Assembly (NCBI GenBank): GCA_013519935.1
Contig: JACDUA010000041.1
Coordinates: 1 to 38,588 of the forward strand
DNA from: Ectothiorhodospiraceae bacterium WFHF3C12
Lineage (GTDB): Bacteria; Pseudomonadota; Gammaproteobacteria; Nitrococcales; Nitrococcaceae
Length of the DNA stretch: 38,588 nucleotides
Direction: 5' to 3'
Numbering within the stretch: position 1 is the stretch's first letter; every line of letters starts with the position of its first letter. Positions 28,046 to 36,788 of this stretch are shown here, piece by piece. The translations under genes and the position numbers were made by a program. The notes beneath the pieces are model-generated. The model was not told the origin of the DNA. It searched no databases and was given only the letters and a program-made list of their open reading frames with translations.

Positions 28046-29491
28046 ATGAGCACCGCCACCGGATCCGCCCAACGCCCGGATTACGATCAACCGCTCAAGG
28101 ACATCGCGGACTACGTCGTCGACACGGAGATCACCTCCAGCGAGGCCTACGAGACGGCCCGCTACGACCTGATGGACTCCCTGGCGTGCGCCATGCTGGC
28201 CCTGCAGTACCCGGCGTGCACCAAGCTGCTGGGCCCGGTGGTGGAAGGCGCCGATATGCCCAACGGCGTGAAGGTGCCCGGCACCCATTACCGGCTCGAC
28301 CCGGTGACCGCCGCCTGGAACATTGGCGCCATGGTGCGCTGGCTGGACTTCAACGACACCTGGCTGGCGGCGGAGTGGAACCATCCCTCCGACAACCTGG
28401 GCGCCATCCTGGCGATCTCCGACCACCTCTCCCGCAAGGCGGTTGCCGAGGGCAGGCAGCCGATGACCGTGCGGGACGTGCTCACGGCCATGATCAAGGC
28501 CCACGAGATCCAGGGCATCCTGGGGCTGGAAAACAGCTTCAACCGGGTGGGCCTGGACCACGTCATGCTGGTGCGCATCGCCTCCGCCTGCGTCGCCATG
28601 GGGCTGCTCGGCGGGAACGTGGACGACGTCACCAACGTGGCCTCCCACGCCTTCATCGACGGCTCGGCCCTGCGCGCCTATCGCCACGCGCCCCAGGCCG
28701 GTCCGCGCAAGAGCTGGGCGGCGGGCGATGCCTCGGCGCGCGGGCTGCGGCTGGCGCTGATCGTGGACAAGGGCGAAATTGGCTATCCGAAGGCGCTGTC
28801 GGCGCCCACCTGGGGCTTCCAGGACGTGCTGTTCAAGGGCAACCCGTTGAAGTTCACTCAGGGCTACGGCAGCTACGTGATGGAGAACATCCTGTTCAAG
28901 CTCTCTTTCCCCGCCGAGTTCCATGCGCAGACGGCGGCGGAGGCGGCCATGACGCTGCATCCGGAGGTCGCCGATCGCATCGGGGACATCGACAGGGTGG
29001 TCATCGAGACCCAGGAGGCGGGCGTGCGCATCATCGACAAGACCGGGCCGCTGAACAACCCGGCGGACCGCGACCACTGCCTCCAGTACATGACCGCCGT
29101 GCCGCTGATCTTCGGCCGGCTCACAGCCGATGACTACGAGGACGACGTGGCGGCGGACCCGCGCATCGACGCCCTGCGCGAGAAGATGGAAGTCACCGAG
29201 AACGAGCAGTTCACGAAGGATTACTTCGACCCGAAAAAGCGCGCCATCGGCAACGCCGTCCAGGTGTTCTTCACGGACGGGTCCAACACCGAGCGGGTCG
29301 CCGTGGACTATCCCATCGGCCACCGCCGCCGCCGGGATGAGGGCATCCCCGTGCTGGTGGACAAGTTCGAGGACGCACTGAGAAGGGTGTTCGCCCCGCG
29401 TCAGGCCGAAGCCATCAGGACCGCCTGCGCCGATCAGGAGCAGCTCGAGTCCATGCCCGTGCACACTTTCGTCGACCTCTGGGCCCGATAG
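28046..29491 (+). CDS. prpD: 2-methylcitrate dehydratase PrpD
   Basis: Iron-sulfur-independent enzyme of the MmgE/PrpD family that dehydrates 2-methylcitrate to 2-methyl-cis-aconitate. It is 481 residues, usual for PrpD. Recognisable blocks: the early [34 protein letters not shown] in the active-site region, [19 protein letters not shown], and [13 protein letters not shown]. It gives the cell a second route beside AcnD-PrpF. GGAGG lies upstream of ATG 28046. A 144-bp gap with REPs separates it from the RAYT; it appears to be the last gene of the cluster. Confidence 0.95.
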   Translation: MSTATGSAQRPDYDQPLKDIADYVVDTEITSSEAYETARYDLMDSLACAMLALQYPACTKLLGPVVEGADMPNGVKVPGTHYRLDPVTAAWNIGAMVRWLDFNDTWLAAEWNHPSDNLGAILAISDHLSRKAVAEGRQPMTVRDVLTAMIKAHEIQGILGLENSFNRVGLDHVMLVRIASACVAMGLLGGNVDDVTNVASHAFIDGSALRAYRHAPQAGPRKSWAAGDASARGLRLALIVDKGEIGYPKALSAPTWGFQDVLFKGNPLKFTQGYGSYVMENILFKLSFPAEFHAQTAAEAAMTLHPEVADRIGDIDRVVIETQEAGVRIIDKTGPLNNPADRDHCLQYMTAVPLIFGRLTADDYEDDVAADPRIDALREKMEVTENEQFTKDYFDPKKRAIGNAVQVFFTDGSNTERVAVDYPIGHRRRRDEGIPVLVDKFEDALRRVFAPRQAEAIRTACADQEQLESMPVHTFVDLWAR

Positions 29492-29616
29492 CCGGGCAGC
29501 CTGCCGCCGGCCCACGACGCTCACCGATCCGCGCCTGCAATCGGGCGGTGCGTCCGCCTTTGCCGGACCATTCCGTGAACGCTTACAGCCTTGCCCCGGC
29601 CGAAACAAGAAAATAG

Positions 29617-29641
29617 AATGCGACTCGTTCGTATTTATACT
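29617..29641 (+). promoter_or_regulatory. Operator-like dyad and -10 before the TonB receptor
   Basis: An imperfect 19-bp palindrome AATGCGA-CTCGT-TCGTATT (6 of 7 arm positions match) is directly followed by TATACT (29636-29641), a good -10 without a clear -35. The length equals a Fur box, but the match to the Fur consensus is poor. Its position suggests a repressor site. Confidence 0.35.
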
Positions 29642-29647
29642 TTTTTT

Positions 29648-29664
29648 CGTGTATCGCTTACACG
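29648..29664. promoter_or_regulatory. Second dyad in the TonB-receptor leader
   Basis: CGTGTA-TCGCT-TACACG, perfect 6-bp arms, just after a run of seven Ts and at the likely transcription start. It may be an operator or a leader hairpin; the binding protein is unknown. Confidence 0.3.
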
Positions 29665-29704
29665 GGCGCTCACGTCTTTAATCGACCAGCCGGGGGAACC
29701 ACTC

Positions 29705-31795
29705 ATGACAAGGCTACCTGACCAGCCCTTTTCGAAACTGTCGCCGACCGCGCTTGCCGTCGCCACCGTGTGGGTTGGCGTGTGCTCGACCGCAACCGCC
29801 GCCGAAGACGATGCCGACTTCGAGGTGGACCCCGTCGTCGTCTCCGCAACCCGCACAGAAACCCCCGCTTCCGAGCTGACGCGCTCCGTCACGGTGGTGG
29901 ACCGGGCGGAGATCGAGAAACAGAGCGAAATCGATCGCAGCAGCGTCGGCGAAATCCTGTCCAAGACAGTGCCGGGGTTCAGCCCGAGCACCGAGTCCAT
30001 GTCGGACTTCGGACAAACGCTCCGGGGCCGGAATTTCCTGACCCTGATTGACGGCGTGCCCCAGACCATGGTGTTGCGCAATGGCCGCCGCTCCCTGAAC
30101 GCCATTGATGCGAGCGCCATCGAACGCATCGAGGTGGTTCGTGGTGGCACCGCCGCCTACGGCTTTGGCGCCACCGGCGGGCTGGTGAACATCATCACGC
30201 GGCGGCCGGAACCCGGCGAGATGAACGTTCACGCCGAGATAGGCGGCGGCGTTTCCACCACGCATCCCGACGACTCCTTCCGGTGGCACACGAATCAGAC
30301 CCTCTCCGGTGCCGAAGGCAACGTCGACTACCTCTTCGGCGGCTCGTATGCCGATCGCGGCGGCTACTTCGATGCCGAGGGTGACCGTATCCCGCCGGAT
30401 CCGCTTGGTGCCCAGGGCGGGCTGGCAGACAGCCATCAGTACAACCTGCTCGGCAAGACAGGGGTCAATTTCGACGGGGGGCGGCAGCGGATCGAGCTCA
30501 CCGCCAACTACTTCGACATGAAGCAGGACAGCGACTGGGCGGGCCTGGCTACCGGCGGTAACGCCGAGACCGGCGAGAAATCCGAACCCACCCGGGGCAA
30601 CATCAACGTCAAGGACCCGGGCACCGAGAACACGCTGCTCAACGCCAAGTACAGCAACGCTGACCTCATGGGCAGCGACCTGCAGACCCAGGTCTACTAC
30701 GGGAACCTCCTGACCCGGTTCGCGAAGTTCCCCGGATTCGCGCAGCGCCAGTACAAATCCGAGAAAATCGGGGCCCGCGCCACGGTTGATACGCCCGTGA
30801 ATGCCGGCGACTACGGCTTCAACGTGATCTGGGGCGCCGACTATCTGCACGCGGACACACGCTCCGAGGCCCTGGACGGCGTTATTGGCACGCCGGACAT
30901 GGAGCAGAGCGCCGTAGCCGGCTTCGGCGAGCTGGAGCTGCCGGTCGGCAACTGGGGCATGGTGCGTGCCGGCGTGCGCCAGGAGTTCATCAGCCTGGAG
31001 GTCGGGGACGGCATCAACGCCAACGATGAGCGGGTCGAGGGCGGCACGCTCAACTGGAGCGAGACGCTCTACAACGTCAGTGCCATCGCCTTCGTCACCC
31101 AGCGCACGGAGCTGTTCGCCAGCTTCTCGCAGGGCTTCTCCCTGGCCGATTTCGGCCGCGCGGTAAGCGACGGCACGGCGACGGACGCCGAGGACGTGAA
31201 ATCGGAAGCCCAGAAGGTGGACAACTACGAGATCGGCGTTCGCCGCCGCAGCGAGCTCTGGGAGGCCAGCGTCGCGGCCTTCTACAGCACCTCCGAGAAG
31301 GGATCGTCCTTCAACCAGGATCTGGAGCTGCAGAAGCGCCCCGAGAAGATCTACGGCGTCGAGATGACGGGTACCGTGCGGCCGACGCAGCGTACCCGCC
31401 TCGGCGGTACCGCCAGCTGGATGGAAGGCCGCGTGGATACGGACGACGACGGCGACTACGATGCGGATCTCAGCAGCGACCGGATCCCGCCGCTGAAGCT
31501 CACCGCGTTCGGGGAGTACCAGGTCTACCGCTGGTGGCAGGCGCGCCTGCAGGGCCTGTACTCGGGGCACCGGGATCCGGACAGCGAGGCATTCTACGGC
31601 CAGGAGGTGGAGCCCTACACCCTGGTCGACCTCTACAGCGCCTTCGACACCGGCTATGGCCAGGTTCGCGTGGGCGTGGAGAACCTGCTGAACGAGGAAT
31701 ACTTCCCCGTCATCAACCAGGCGGCGAACACGAGCTATGCCTACTCCATGGGGCCCGGACGTACCGTATCGCTGACCTACGCCGTCGACTGGTAA
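29705..31795 (+). CDS. TonB-dependent outer-membrane receptor (siderophore-receptor type)
   Basis: Outer-membrane active transporter driven by TonB. It is 696 residues from ATG 29705, with GGGGGAA upstream. A signal peptide covers about 1-33 (hydrophobic core ALAVATVWVGV, cut near ATAA). A TonB-box-like DPVVVSATRTE follows at about 42-52, then the plug domain (VGEILSKTVPGF, IDGVPQ, IERIEVVRGGTAAYGFGATGG) and a 22-strand-type barrel ending in an aromatic residue (YAVDW). The plug resembles siderophore receptors, but the ligand cannot be named. It stands alone between prpD and djlA with its own promoter region and terminator, so it is probably independently regulated. The frame continues upstream to 29591 without signal-peptide logic. 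Confidence 0.9.
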   Translation: MTRLPDQPFSKLSPTALAVATVWVGVCSTATAAEDDADFEVDPVVVSATRTETPASELTRSVTVVDRAEIEKQSEIDRSSVGEILSKTVPGFSPSTESMSDFGQTLRGRNFLTLIDGVPQTMVLRNGRRSLNAIDASAIERIEVVRGGTAAYGFGATGGLVNIITRRPEPGEMNVHAEIGGGVSTTHPDDSFRWHTNQTLSGAEGNVDYLFGGSYADRGGYFDAEGDRIPPDPLGAQGGLADSHQYNLLGKTGVNFDGGRQRIELTANYFDMKQDSDWAGLATGGNAETGEKSEPTRGNINVKDPGTENTLLNAKYSNADLMGSDLQTQVYYGNLLTRFAKFPGFAQRQYKSEKIGARATVDTPVNAGDYGFNVIWGADYLHADTRSEALDGVIGTPDMEQSAVAGFGELELPVGNWGMVRAGVRQEFISLEVGDGINANDERVEGGTLNWSETLYNVSAIAFVTQRTELFASFSQGFSLADFGRAVSDGTATDAEDVKSEAQKVDNYEIGVRRRSELWEASVAAFYSTSEKGSSFNQDLELQKRPEKIYGVEMTGTVRPTQRTRLGGTASWMEGRVDTDDDGDYDADLSSDRIPPLKLTAFGEYQVYRWWQARLQGLYSGHRDPDSEAFYGQEVEPYTLVDLYSAFDTGYGQVRVGVENLLNEEYFPVINQAANTSYAYSMGPGRTVSLTYAVDW

Positions 31796-32303
31796 ACGGC
31801 TCCTCTCAAACGACCCCGCTGAAATGGTATAGACCCCGGCAGGACACTGCCGGGGCCTTCTTCCGCCACTGCCGGCTGGTGGAATGTCTGCAGCCGGCTC
31901 TCGACCACAGCCTGGATGACCGCGTCGTCCATGGGGCAGACCGGCGTCTCGATCCCCCACCCAGGGGGCGCCACCACGGAGTGGCGGGACTTAACGATGG
32001 CGACGCGGGCTAACGCCGGGACCGGGGCAATGGAACACCCTGGCGGGATGGGCGTGGCGAGCGCGCGGCACCCTGTTGGCGCCCGGGCCGTTCCCTTGTT
32101 GCCCCCTGTTATGGCAATTTTCTCGTGTTTACAGCATATTATTGGCGCCGGGACACCGCTGCCGAAGCCAGAGACCGTCGCGGGCCCGCTGCCGGGCCAC
32201 ACGGCCGGCCATTGGATCCGCCCTCCGGCTCGGGCGGTCGCGGTGCGGTACACTGCCGTCCTCCATCCGCCAATCCGCGCAATCAGACCAAAGGCACGAG
32301 CGC
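31796..32303. other. Intergenic region between the TonB receptor and djlA
   Basis: 508 bp. A strong terminator lies at the left. An AT-rich patch at 32110-32145 contains TATTAT (32137-32142) and could be the djlA promoter, though no good -35 is seen. The open frames crossing it are not recognisable. Confidence 0.55.
31834..31868 (+). terminator. Intrinsic terminator of the TonB receptor gene
   Basis: Perfect 9-bp stem CCCCGGCAG / CTGCCGGGG with loop GACA, followed by CCTTCTTCC, 39 bp after the stop. It is the clearest terminator in the window. Confidence 0.75.
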
Positions 32304-33086
32304 ATGATCTGGATAGGCAAGCTGCTGGGCGTGGTCATCGGCTACCTGCTCGGCAATGTGCTTGGCGCACTCATCGGCCTGGGCATCGGCCACTGGGTGG
32401 ACCGGCGGCTCGCCGGCACCCGCATCGGCCTGGGCAACGTGCGCGCCATCCGCGAGACCTTTTTCCGCACCACGTTCAGCGTCATGGGGCACGTCTGCAA
32501 GGTGGACGGCCGGGTGAGCGAAGCCGAGATCGCCGCCGCAGAGGCCGTTATGCGGCACATGAACCTCTCTCCAGAGCGCCGGCGCGAGGCAATCGCCAAC
32601 TTCCAGGCGGGCAAGGCCGCGGATTTCGACCTCGACGAGGCGCTGGACGCTTTCCGCCGCACCAGCCAGGGCCAGGCGTTGCTGGTACGCATGTTCCTGG
32701 AGATACAGATCCAGGCGGCGCTCGCCGATGGCGAGGTGGACGGCACGGAGCGCCGTGTCCTGCTGTACATCGCCCAGCGGCTGGGCGTGTCCGAGCAGGA
32801 CTATGCGCGGTTGGAGGCCTTCCTGCGAAGCAGCAACCGGCAGCAGGCCGGCACGACGCGGGATACCGGGCAAACGCTGGCCGACGCCTACACGGAGCTC
32901 GGCGTGGAAGAGTCGGCCAGTGATGCCGAGGTCAAGCGCGCCTACCGCAAGCTCATGAATCAGCACCATCCGGACAAGCTGGTCTCTCGCGGGCTGCCGG
33001 AATCCATGATCCGAGTCGCCCAGGAACGCACCCAGACGATCCAGGCTGCCTACGAGACGGTCAAAACGGCCCGGGGCATGAAATAG
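32304..33086 (+). CDS. djlA: DnaJ-like membrane co-chaperone DjlA
   Basis: DjlA is an inner-membrane co-chaperone whose C-terminal J-domain stimulates DnaK; it is linked to envelope stress signalling. It is 260 residues from ATG 32304. The N-terminal glycine-rich membrane segment (IGKLLGVVIGYLLGNVLGALIGLGIG) is followed by a TerB-like helical domain (about 50-170, with DGRVSEAEIAAAEAVMRHM and ADGEVDGTE) and a J-domain with HPD at 222-224. The frame is open further upstream to 32076, but the membrane segment marks the true start. Neighbouring genes do not add context. Confidence 0.93.
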   Translation: MIWIGKLLGVVIGYLLGNVLGALIGLGIGHWVDRRLAGTRIGLGNVRAIRETFFRTTFSVMGHVCKVDGRVSEAEIAAAEAVMRHMNLSPERRREAIANFQAGKAADFDLDEALDAFRRTSQGQALLVRMFLEIQIQAALADGEVDGTERRVLLYIAQRLGVSEQDYARLEAFLRSSNRQQAGTTRDTGQTLADAYTELGVEESASDAEVKRAYRKLMNQHHPDKLVSRGLPESMIRVAQERTQTIQAAYETVKTARGMK

Positions 33087-33214
33087 GCCCGTGGCTGCTA
33101 CTGTTTCGGGGGGCGCAACAATCCGTCCGCCCCGATCAGCTTGATCGCGGGCGGCTCTACCCTAACCATATGCTCTGACCGGCGCGCGCCGCCCGACCAC
33201 AAAGGGAGCCAGCC

Positions 33215-33775
33215 ATGCGATTGCGCAACTCGGATCAACACTGGGGTCTGGTCGCCCAGCTCCTTCACTGGCTGATCGCGGTGCTCATCGTGGTCATGGC
33301 CGCCCTCGGCTGGTACATGACCACGCTGAAAATCTCGCCGACGATGTTCGAGCTCTATGCCCTGCACAAGTCCATCGGGATCACCATTCTGACGCTGGTG
33401 GTCCTGCGCGTGGCCTGGCGGGCTTCCAACCCGACACCGGCCCTCCCGGGCCACATGCGCACGACGGAGCGCCGGCTGGCCCATATCACCCACGGCCTGC
33501 TCTATCTGATCCTGTTCGCCATGCCCATCAGCGGCTACGTGATCAACTCCGCGGCCGCGTTCCCGCTCAAGGTGTTCGGGCTGTTCACGATACCCAACGT
33601 CATTCCCGAGAACGAAGCGGTCAAGGAGGCCGCCCAGGCCTTCCACGAGACGCTGATCTGGGTGCTCATAGGCATTCTGGTGCTGCACGTCGCCGGCGCC
33701 CTCAAACATCACTTCGTCGACCGCGACAACGTCCTGCGCCGGATGATCCCCGGTGCGGAAAGGAGCTCTTCATGA
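33215..33775 (+). CDS. Cytochrome b561 family protein
   Basis: A 186-residue inner-membrane di-heme b-type cytochrome that passes electrons between carriers. Four hydrophobic spans are seen, with likely heme ligands His18 (LLHWL), His51 (LHKSIG), His144 (FHETL) and His158 (LHVAG). AAGGGAG precedes ATG 33215. Its stop overlaps the start of a YceI protein (ATGA), a pairing seen in many proteobacteria, and suggests a role with periplasmic lipid-soluble carriers such as quinones. Confidence 0.92.
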   Translation: MRLRNSDQHWGLVAQLLHWLIAVLIVVMAALGWYMTTLKISPTMFELYALHKSIGITILTLVVLRVAWRASNPTPALPGHMRTTERRLAHITHGLLYLILFAMPISGYVINSAAAFPLKVFGLFTIPNVIPENEAVKEAAQAFHETLIWVLIGILVLHVAGALKHHFVDRDNVLRRMIPGAERSSS

Positions 33776-34341
33776 TCCGTCACGCCATCCGTCTGCTGAC
33801 CGTCGCCGGCCTGCTGCTCGCCGCCGCGCCCCTCGCCGCCAGTCAGTGGCAGATCGAGCACGGGGAAAGCCGCCTCGGCTTCACCGCGACCCAACAGGGC
33901 GGCGAGTTCACCGGCCGCTTCGATCGGTTCAAGGCCGAAATGCGTTTCGACCCGGACGACCTGGCCGGCAGCCGATTCGACGTCACGGTGGACGTGACCA
34001 GTGTGAACACCGGCAGCAGTCAGCGCGACCGGTACCTGCCCGATGAGGAATGGTTCCACACTGACGACTACCCCAAGGCCACCTTCGTCACGACCGAATT
34101 CCGGCACTTGGAGGGCGAGCGCTACGAGGCCGATGGCGAGCTCACGATCAAGGGCAATACCCGGGCCATCACCCTCCCGTTCACCTGGACCATCGACGGC
34201 GACAACGCCACCATGGACGGCGAAGTCACGCTCGATCGGACCAACTACGGTGTGGGCACCGGGGACTGGTCCGCCGGCGACACCGTCGGCCTTGAAGTGA
34301 CGGTGCACGTGGAGCTCACGCTGCGGAGGAAGGAAGGCTGA
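33772..34341 (+). CDS. YceI-family periplasmic lipid-binding protein
   Basis: A 189-residue exported lipocalin-like protein; relatives bind polyisoprenoids or quinone-like lipids. A signal peptide (IRLLTVAGLLLAAAPLAAS) is cut near residue 23. The family pattern follows: WQIEHGESRLGFTATQQGG, F.GRFDRF, FDVTVDVTSVNTG, then the late DRTNYGVGTGDW motif. It overlaps the cytochrome b561 gene by four bases and its stop by one base with the next gene, indicating a tight operon. Confidence 0.93.
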   Translation: MIRHAIRLLTVAGLLLAAAPLAASQWQIEHGESRLGFTATQQGGEFTGRFDRFKAEMRFDPDDLAGSRFDVTVDVTSVNTGSSQRDRYLPDEEWFHTDDYPKATFVTTEFRHLEGERYEADGELTIKGNTRAITLPFTWTIDGDNATMDGEVTLDRTNYGVGTGDWSAGDTVGLEVTVHVELTLRRKEG

Positions 34342-34976
34342 TGGATATCCTCATTGCCGGCGCCAACGGCAAGATCGGCCGCCAGCTCGTGGAGCGGCTC
34401 GGCACGGGGCCGCATCGCGTGCGCGCCATGATCCGCGATCGCGGGCAGGCCGCCGCACTCGAGGCGATGGGCGCGGATACCGTTCTGGCGGACCTGGAAG
34501 AGGACGTGACCGCCGTCGTGGAAGGCTGCGACCTGGTGGTATTCACCGCGGGCTCCGGCCCCCACACCGGACCGGACAAGACCGTAGACGTCGATCGCAA
34601 TGGGGCCATGGCGCTCATCGATGCCGCCGCCGGCCACCACGTGCGCCGGTTCATCATGGTCAGCGCCATGCGCACCCACTCCCCCGAGCAGGCCCCGGAA
34701 AAGCTGCGGCACTACCTCGAGGCCAAGCGTGAGGCCGACGACCACCTGATTGCCAGCGGCATGCCCTACACCATCGTCCGCCCCGGGCGGCTGACCAACG
34801 AGCCGGGCACCGGCCGGGTGACGGCGGCGCAGACGCTGGCGGAATACGGCGAGATACCCCGGGCGGACGTGGCTCACGCACTGGCGGTCATCATCGACGC
34901 CGACAACACCGTCAACCGGGAGATCTGCCTGATCGGCGGCGACACACCGGTCGAGCAGGCGATTCACGCGATTTAG
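34341..34976 (+). CDS. NAD(P)-binding (atypical SDR, YwnB-like) protein
   Basis: A 211-residue Rossmann-fold protein: MDILIAGANGKIGRQLVERL is the glycine-rich dinucleotide loop, followed by VVFTAGSG, FIMVSAMRTH, YLEAKREADDHL and YTIVRPGRLTNEPGTG, as in atypical short-chain dehydrogenases with NAD(P)H-binding domains. No substrate can be assigned. It starts within the yceI stop codon (TGATG), so it is the third gene of that operon. Confidence 0.85.
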   Translation: MDILIAGANGKIGRQLVERLGTGPHRVRAMIRDRGQAAALEAMGADTVLADLEEDVTAVVEGCDLVVFTAGSGPHTGPDKTVDVDRNGAMALIDAAAGHHVRRFIMVSAMRTHSPEQAPEKLRHYLEAKREADDHLIASGMPYTIVRPGRLTNEPGTGRVTAAQTLAEYGEIPRADVAHALAVIIDADNTVNREICLIGGDTPVEQAIHAI

Positions 34977-34984
34977 GGTGCGAC

Positions 34985-35021
34985 GGTGAAATACGCTTGG
35001 AGACTGTGAAAGTATTCCACC
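34985..35021. terminator. Imperfect inverted repeat between convergent genes
   Basis: GGTGAAATAC (34985-34994) and GTATTCCACC (35012-35021) pair over 10 bases with one mismatch, across a 17-nt loop. It lies between the convergent SDR gene and the DUF4139 gene; a termination role is only suggested by position. Confidence 0.3.
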
Positions 35022-35104
35022 TCCCAGGGCGAGGGTAATGAAACACCGGATCAAAACAGCCCGAACCCCGCCCGGGCGCACATGACGCAAGCCACCGTCA
35101 GCAT

Positions 35105-36613
35105 TCAATAATTCACCCGAACCCGGTAACGCACCGTGGTGGCGCCGCCGGCGGGCACCTCCACCCGCCACGTCACGTTCCGGGCGTCCCGCTCAGCTGG
35201 CGCCGGCTCGGCATCCTGCAGCTTCCAGTCGCCATCGAGCTGCTCCACCACCGTCACGTCAACCGGGCCGTCCGTCGCATTACTGAGGGTAATTGCCCAG
35301 CCGGATTCGTAGCTCCGGTCGGAGAGACGCTCATAGACCGTCTGTCGTCGCTTGGCCTGGACATCGAAGGCGCGGCCGATCTCCAGGCGCAGCGGTGCGT
35401 CCACCGGGGTGTGGCCGATGCGATCCTCGCCCAGCCAGCGCAGGGCGCCGTCGTCCCCGCGCTCGTAAACCCGGACCACGCCGCCGGGCAGGGGGCCTTC
35501 CCGACTCGCGGGCGCCAGGGAGAGCGTCATCGCCACCGCCTGCGGCTGCGGATCGCTGCGGGTATGGGCCGCCGCGCGATGCCTGACCCGGTAGGCACGC
35601 TGCACCTCGATACCCGGCATATCCATCAGCGGCAGCTGGCGCGTCTCGCCGTCGGCCAGTGACACCCGGCCCGGCAGTACGTAGCGGTGGTAGGCGCCGC
35701 CCAGCTCGCCACGCCGCACGTCGGCGGCGCTTTCCATGGCGGCACCGCGGGCCATGGGACGGGGCGGCTCGTCCTGCGTGGCCACCTCGCCGGCAATGAG
35801 CGTCACGGCGGCGTTGTCGTAGCCCACGCCGCTGTCGTTGCGGATGCTGGCCCAGCCCGACAGCGAGCCCTCGCCCCCGGCCTCGGGCAACACCAGATCG
35901 TAATCGGCCTCCCAGCCCAGGCCACCGGTGAGATAGCTCAGCTGAAGGTCCACGCCGCGCGATTCCTCCGCGGAAACCAGAGCCCGCACGCCCGGCTGCC
36001 AGAAGCGCGCCTCCCGGGGCCCCTGGAAGGTAAAGCGCCACGGAAAATCGGGCCCGGCAAGCTCGATACGGCCATCCACGCTCACCAGGGGCACGCCGTC
36101 GGAGAGGCCCAGCAAGCGGGCGCGAGTGGTGATCTGCTCGCCGGTGGCGGGATTCTCCCGGACCAGGGTGACGGCCTGGCCCACATGGCGGCGCAACAGC
36201 CGTTCCAGGCCGGGAGCGCCTTCGTCGAAACCCTGGGCCTGAACGGTGACGCCCGAAGGCGTCTCCAGGCGTATCGAGGTCTCCACCAACGCCTTGGACA
36301 CGCCGGTGAACTTGAGCCGGTTGACGCCGGAGAGCAACGGCAGCTGGCGCGTCTCGCGCACCATGGCCCGGCCGTTGTTGTATACGGCCAGCTCCAGGCG
36401 CCGGCGCCCGTCGACGCCGACGATGGTGCCGTCGTCGCCGCTGGCGAGGGCCTGGCCGTCGATGGTCTGACGGTCAATGTGCGCGCCCTGACTCACCGCG
36501 GCTCCGCCCTCGTCCTGTGCCTGCGCCGAGGCGGCCGTCCCGGCGAGGAGCGCCGATGCGAGCATCAGTCGCGCACGGCGCGCCGAACGGGGAAATGCCT
36601 GTATCTCTATCAA
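35105..36613 (-). CDS. Exported DUF4139-type protein
   Basis: About 502 residues. A signal peptide follows the start (basic RSARRARLM, then LASALLAGTAASAQA with cleavage after AQA). The mature part has YNNGRAMVRETRQLPLLSGVNRLKFTGVSKAL, a later YLTGGLGWEADYDLVL block and a beta-rich C-terminal half ending NVTWRVEVPAGG, as in DUF4139 proteins. The role is unknown; relatives include the mucoidy-inhibitor-like group. No ATG fits well: TTG 36613 has AGGGAG 8 bases upstream and gives a normal signal peptide; TTG 36673 and ATG 36565 are the alternatives. It is downstream of the TraB gene on the same strand. Confidence 0.75.
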   Translation of the reverse strand: MIEIQAFPRSARRARLMLASALLAGTAASAQAQDEGGAAVSQGAHIDRQTIDGQALASGDDGTIVGVDGRRRLELAVYNNGRAMVRETRQLPLLSGVNRLKFTGVSKALVETSIRLETPSGVTVQAQGFDEGAPGLERLLRRHVGQAVTLVRENPATGEQITTRARLLGLSDGVPLVSVDGRIELAGPDFPWRFTFQGPREARFWQPGVRALVSAEESRGVDLQLSYLTGGLGWEADYDLVLPEAGGEGSLSGWASIRNDSGVGYDNAAVTLIAGEVATQDEPPRPMARGAAMESAADVRRGELGGAYHRYVLPGRVSLADGETRQLPLMDMPGIEVQRAYRVRHRAAAHTRSDPQPQAVAMTLSLAPASREGPLPGGVVRVYERGDDGALRWLGEDRIGHTPVDAPLRLEIGRAFDVQAKRRQTVYERLSDRSYESGWAITLSNATDGPVDVTVVEQLDGDWKLQDAEPAPAERDARNVTWRVEVPAGGATTVRYRVRVNY

Positions 36614-36788
36614 TGGATCCGCTCCCTGCTGCCTGGGATATCCCGGGGTATTGACCCGGGAAGCGAGAAACAATTCACACCAGTAGCGGCCCGCTCGCGG
36701 TTAACCGGAGCGACGTGAACGCGGCCACCACCCGGCCTCTCGAACGGCGGCGAGCACCGGGGCGCCCTCAGCATGCCCCGGTATCCGC

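Noticed and set aside
29617-29635. Fur box before the TonB receptor
   Set aside because: Only about 7 of 19 positions match the Fur consensus; kept only as an unnamed dyad.
31777-32253. 158-codon minus-strand frame in the TonB receptor-djlA gap
   Set aside because: Runs through the strong terminator and has no ribosome site or recognisable family.
26008-33132. Shared CGCAACAATCCG at about 26015 and 33113
   Set aside because: A single 12-base match without surrounding similarity; probably chance.
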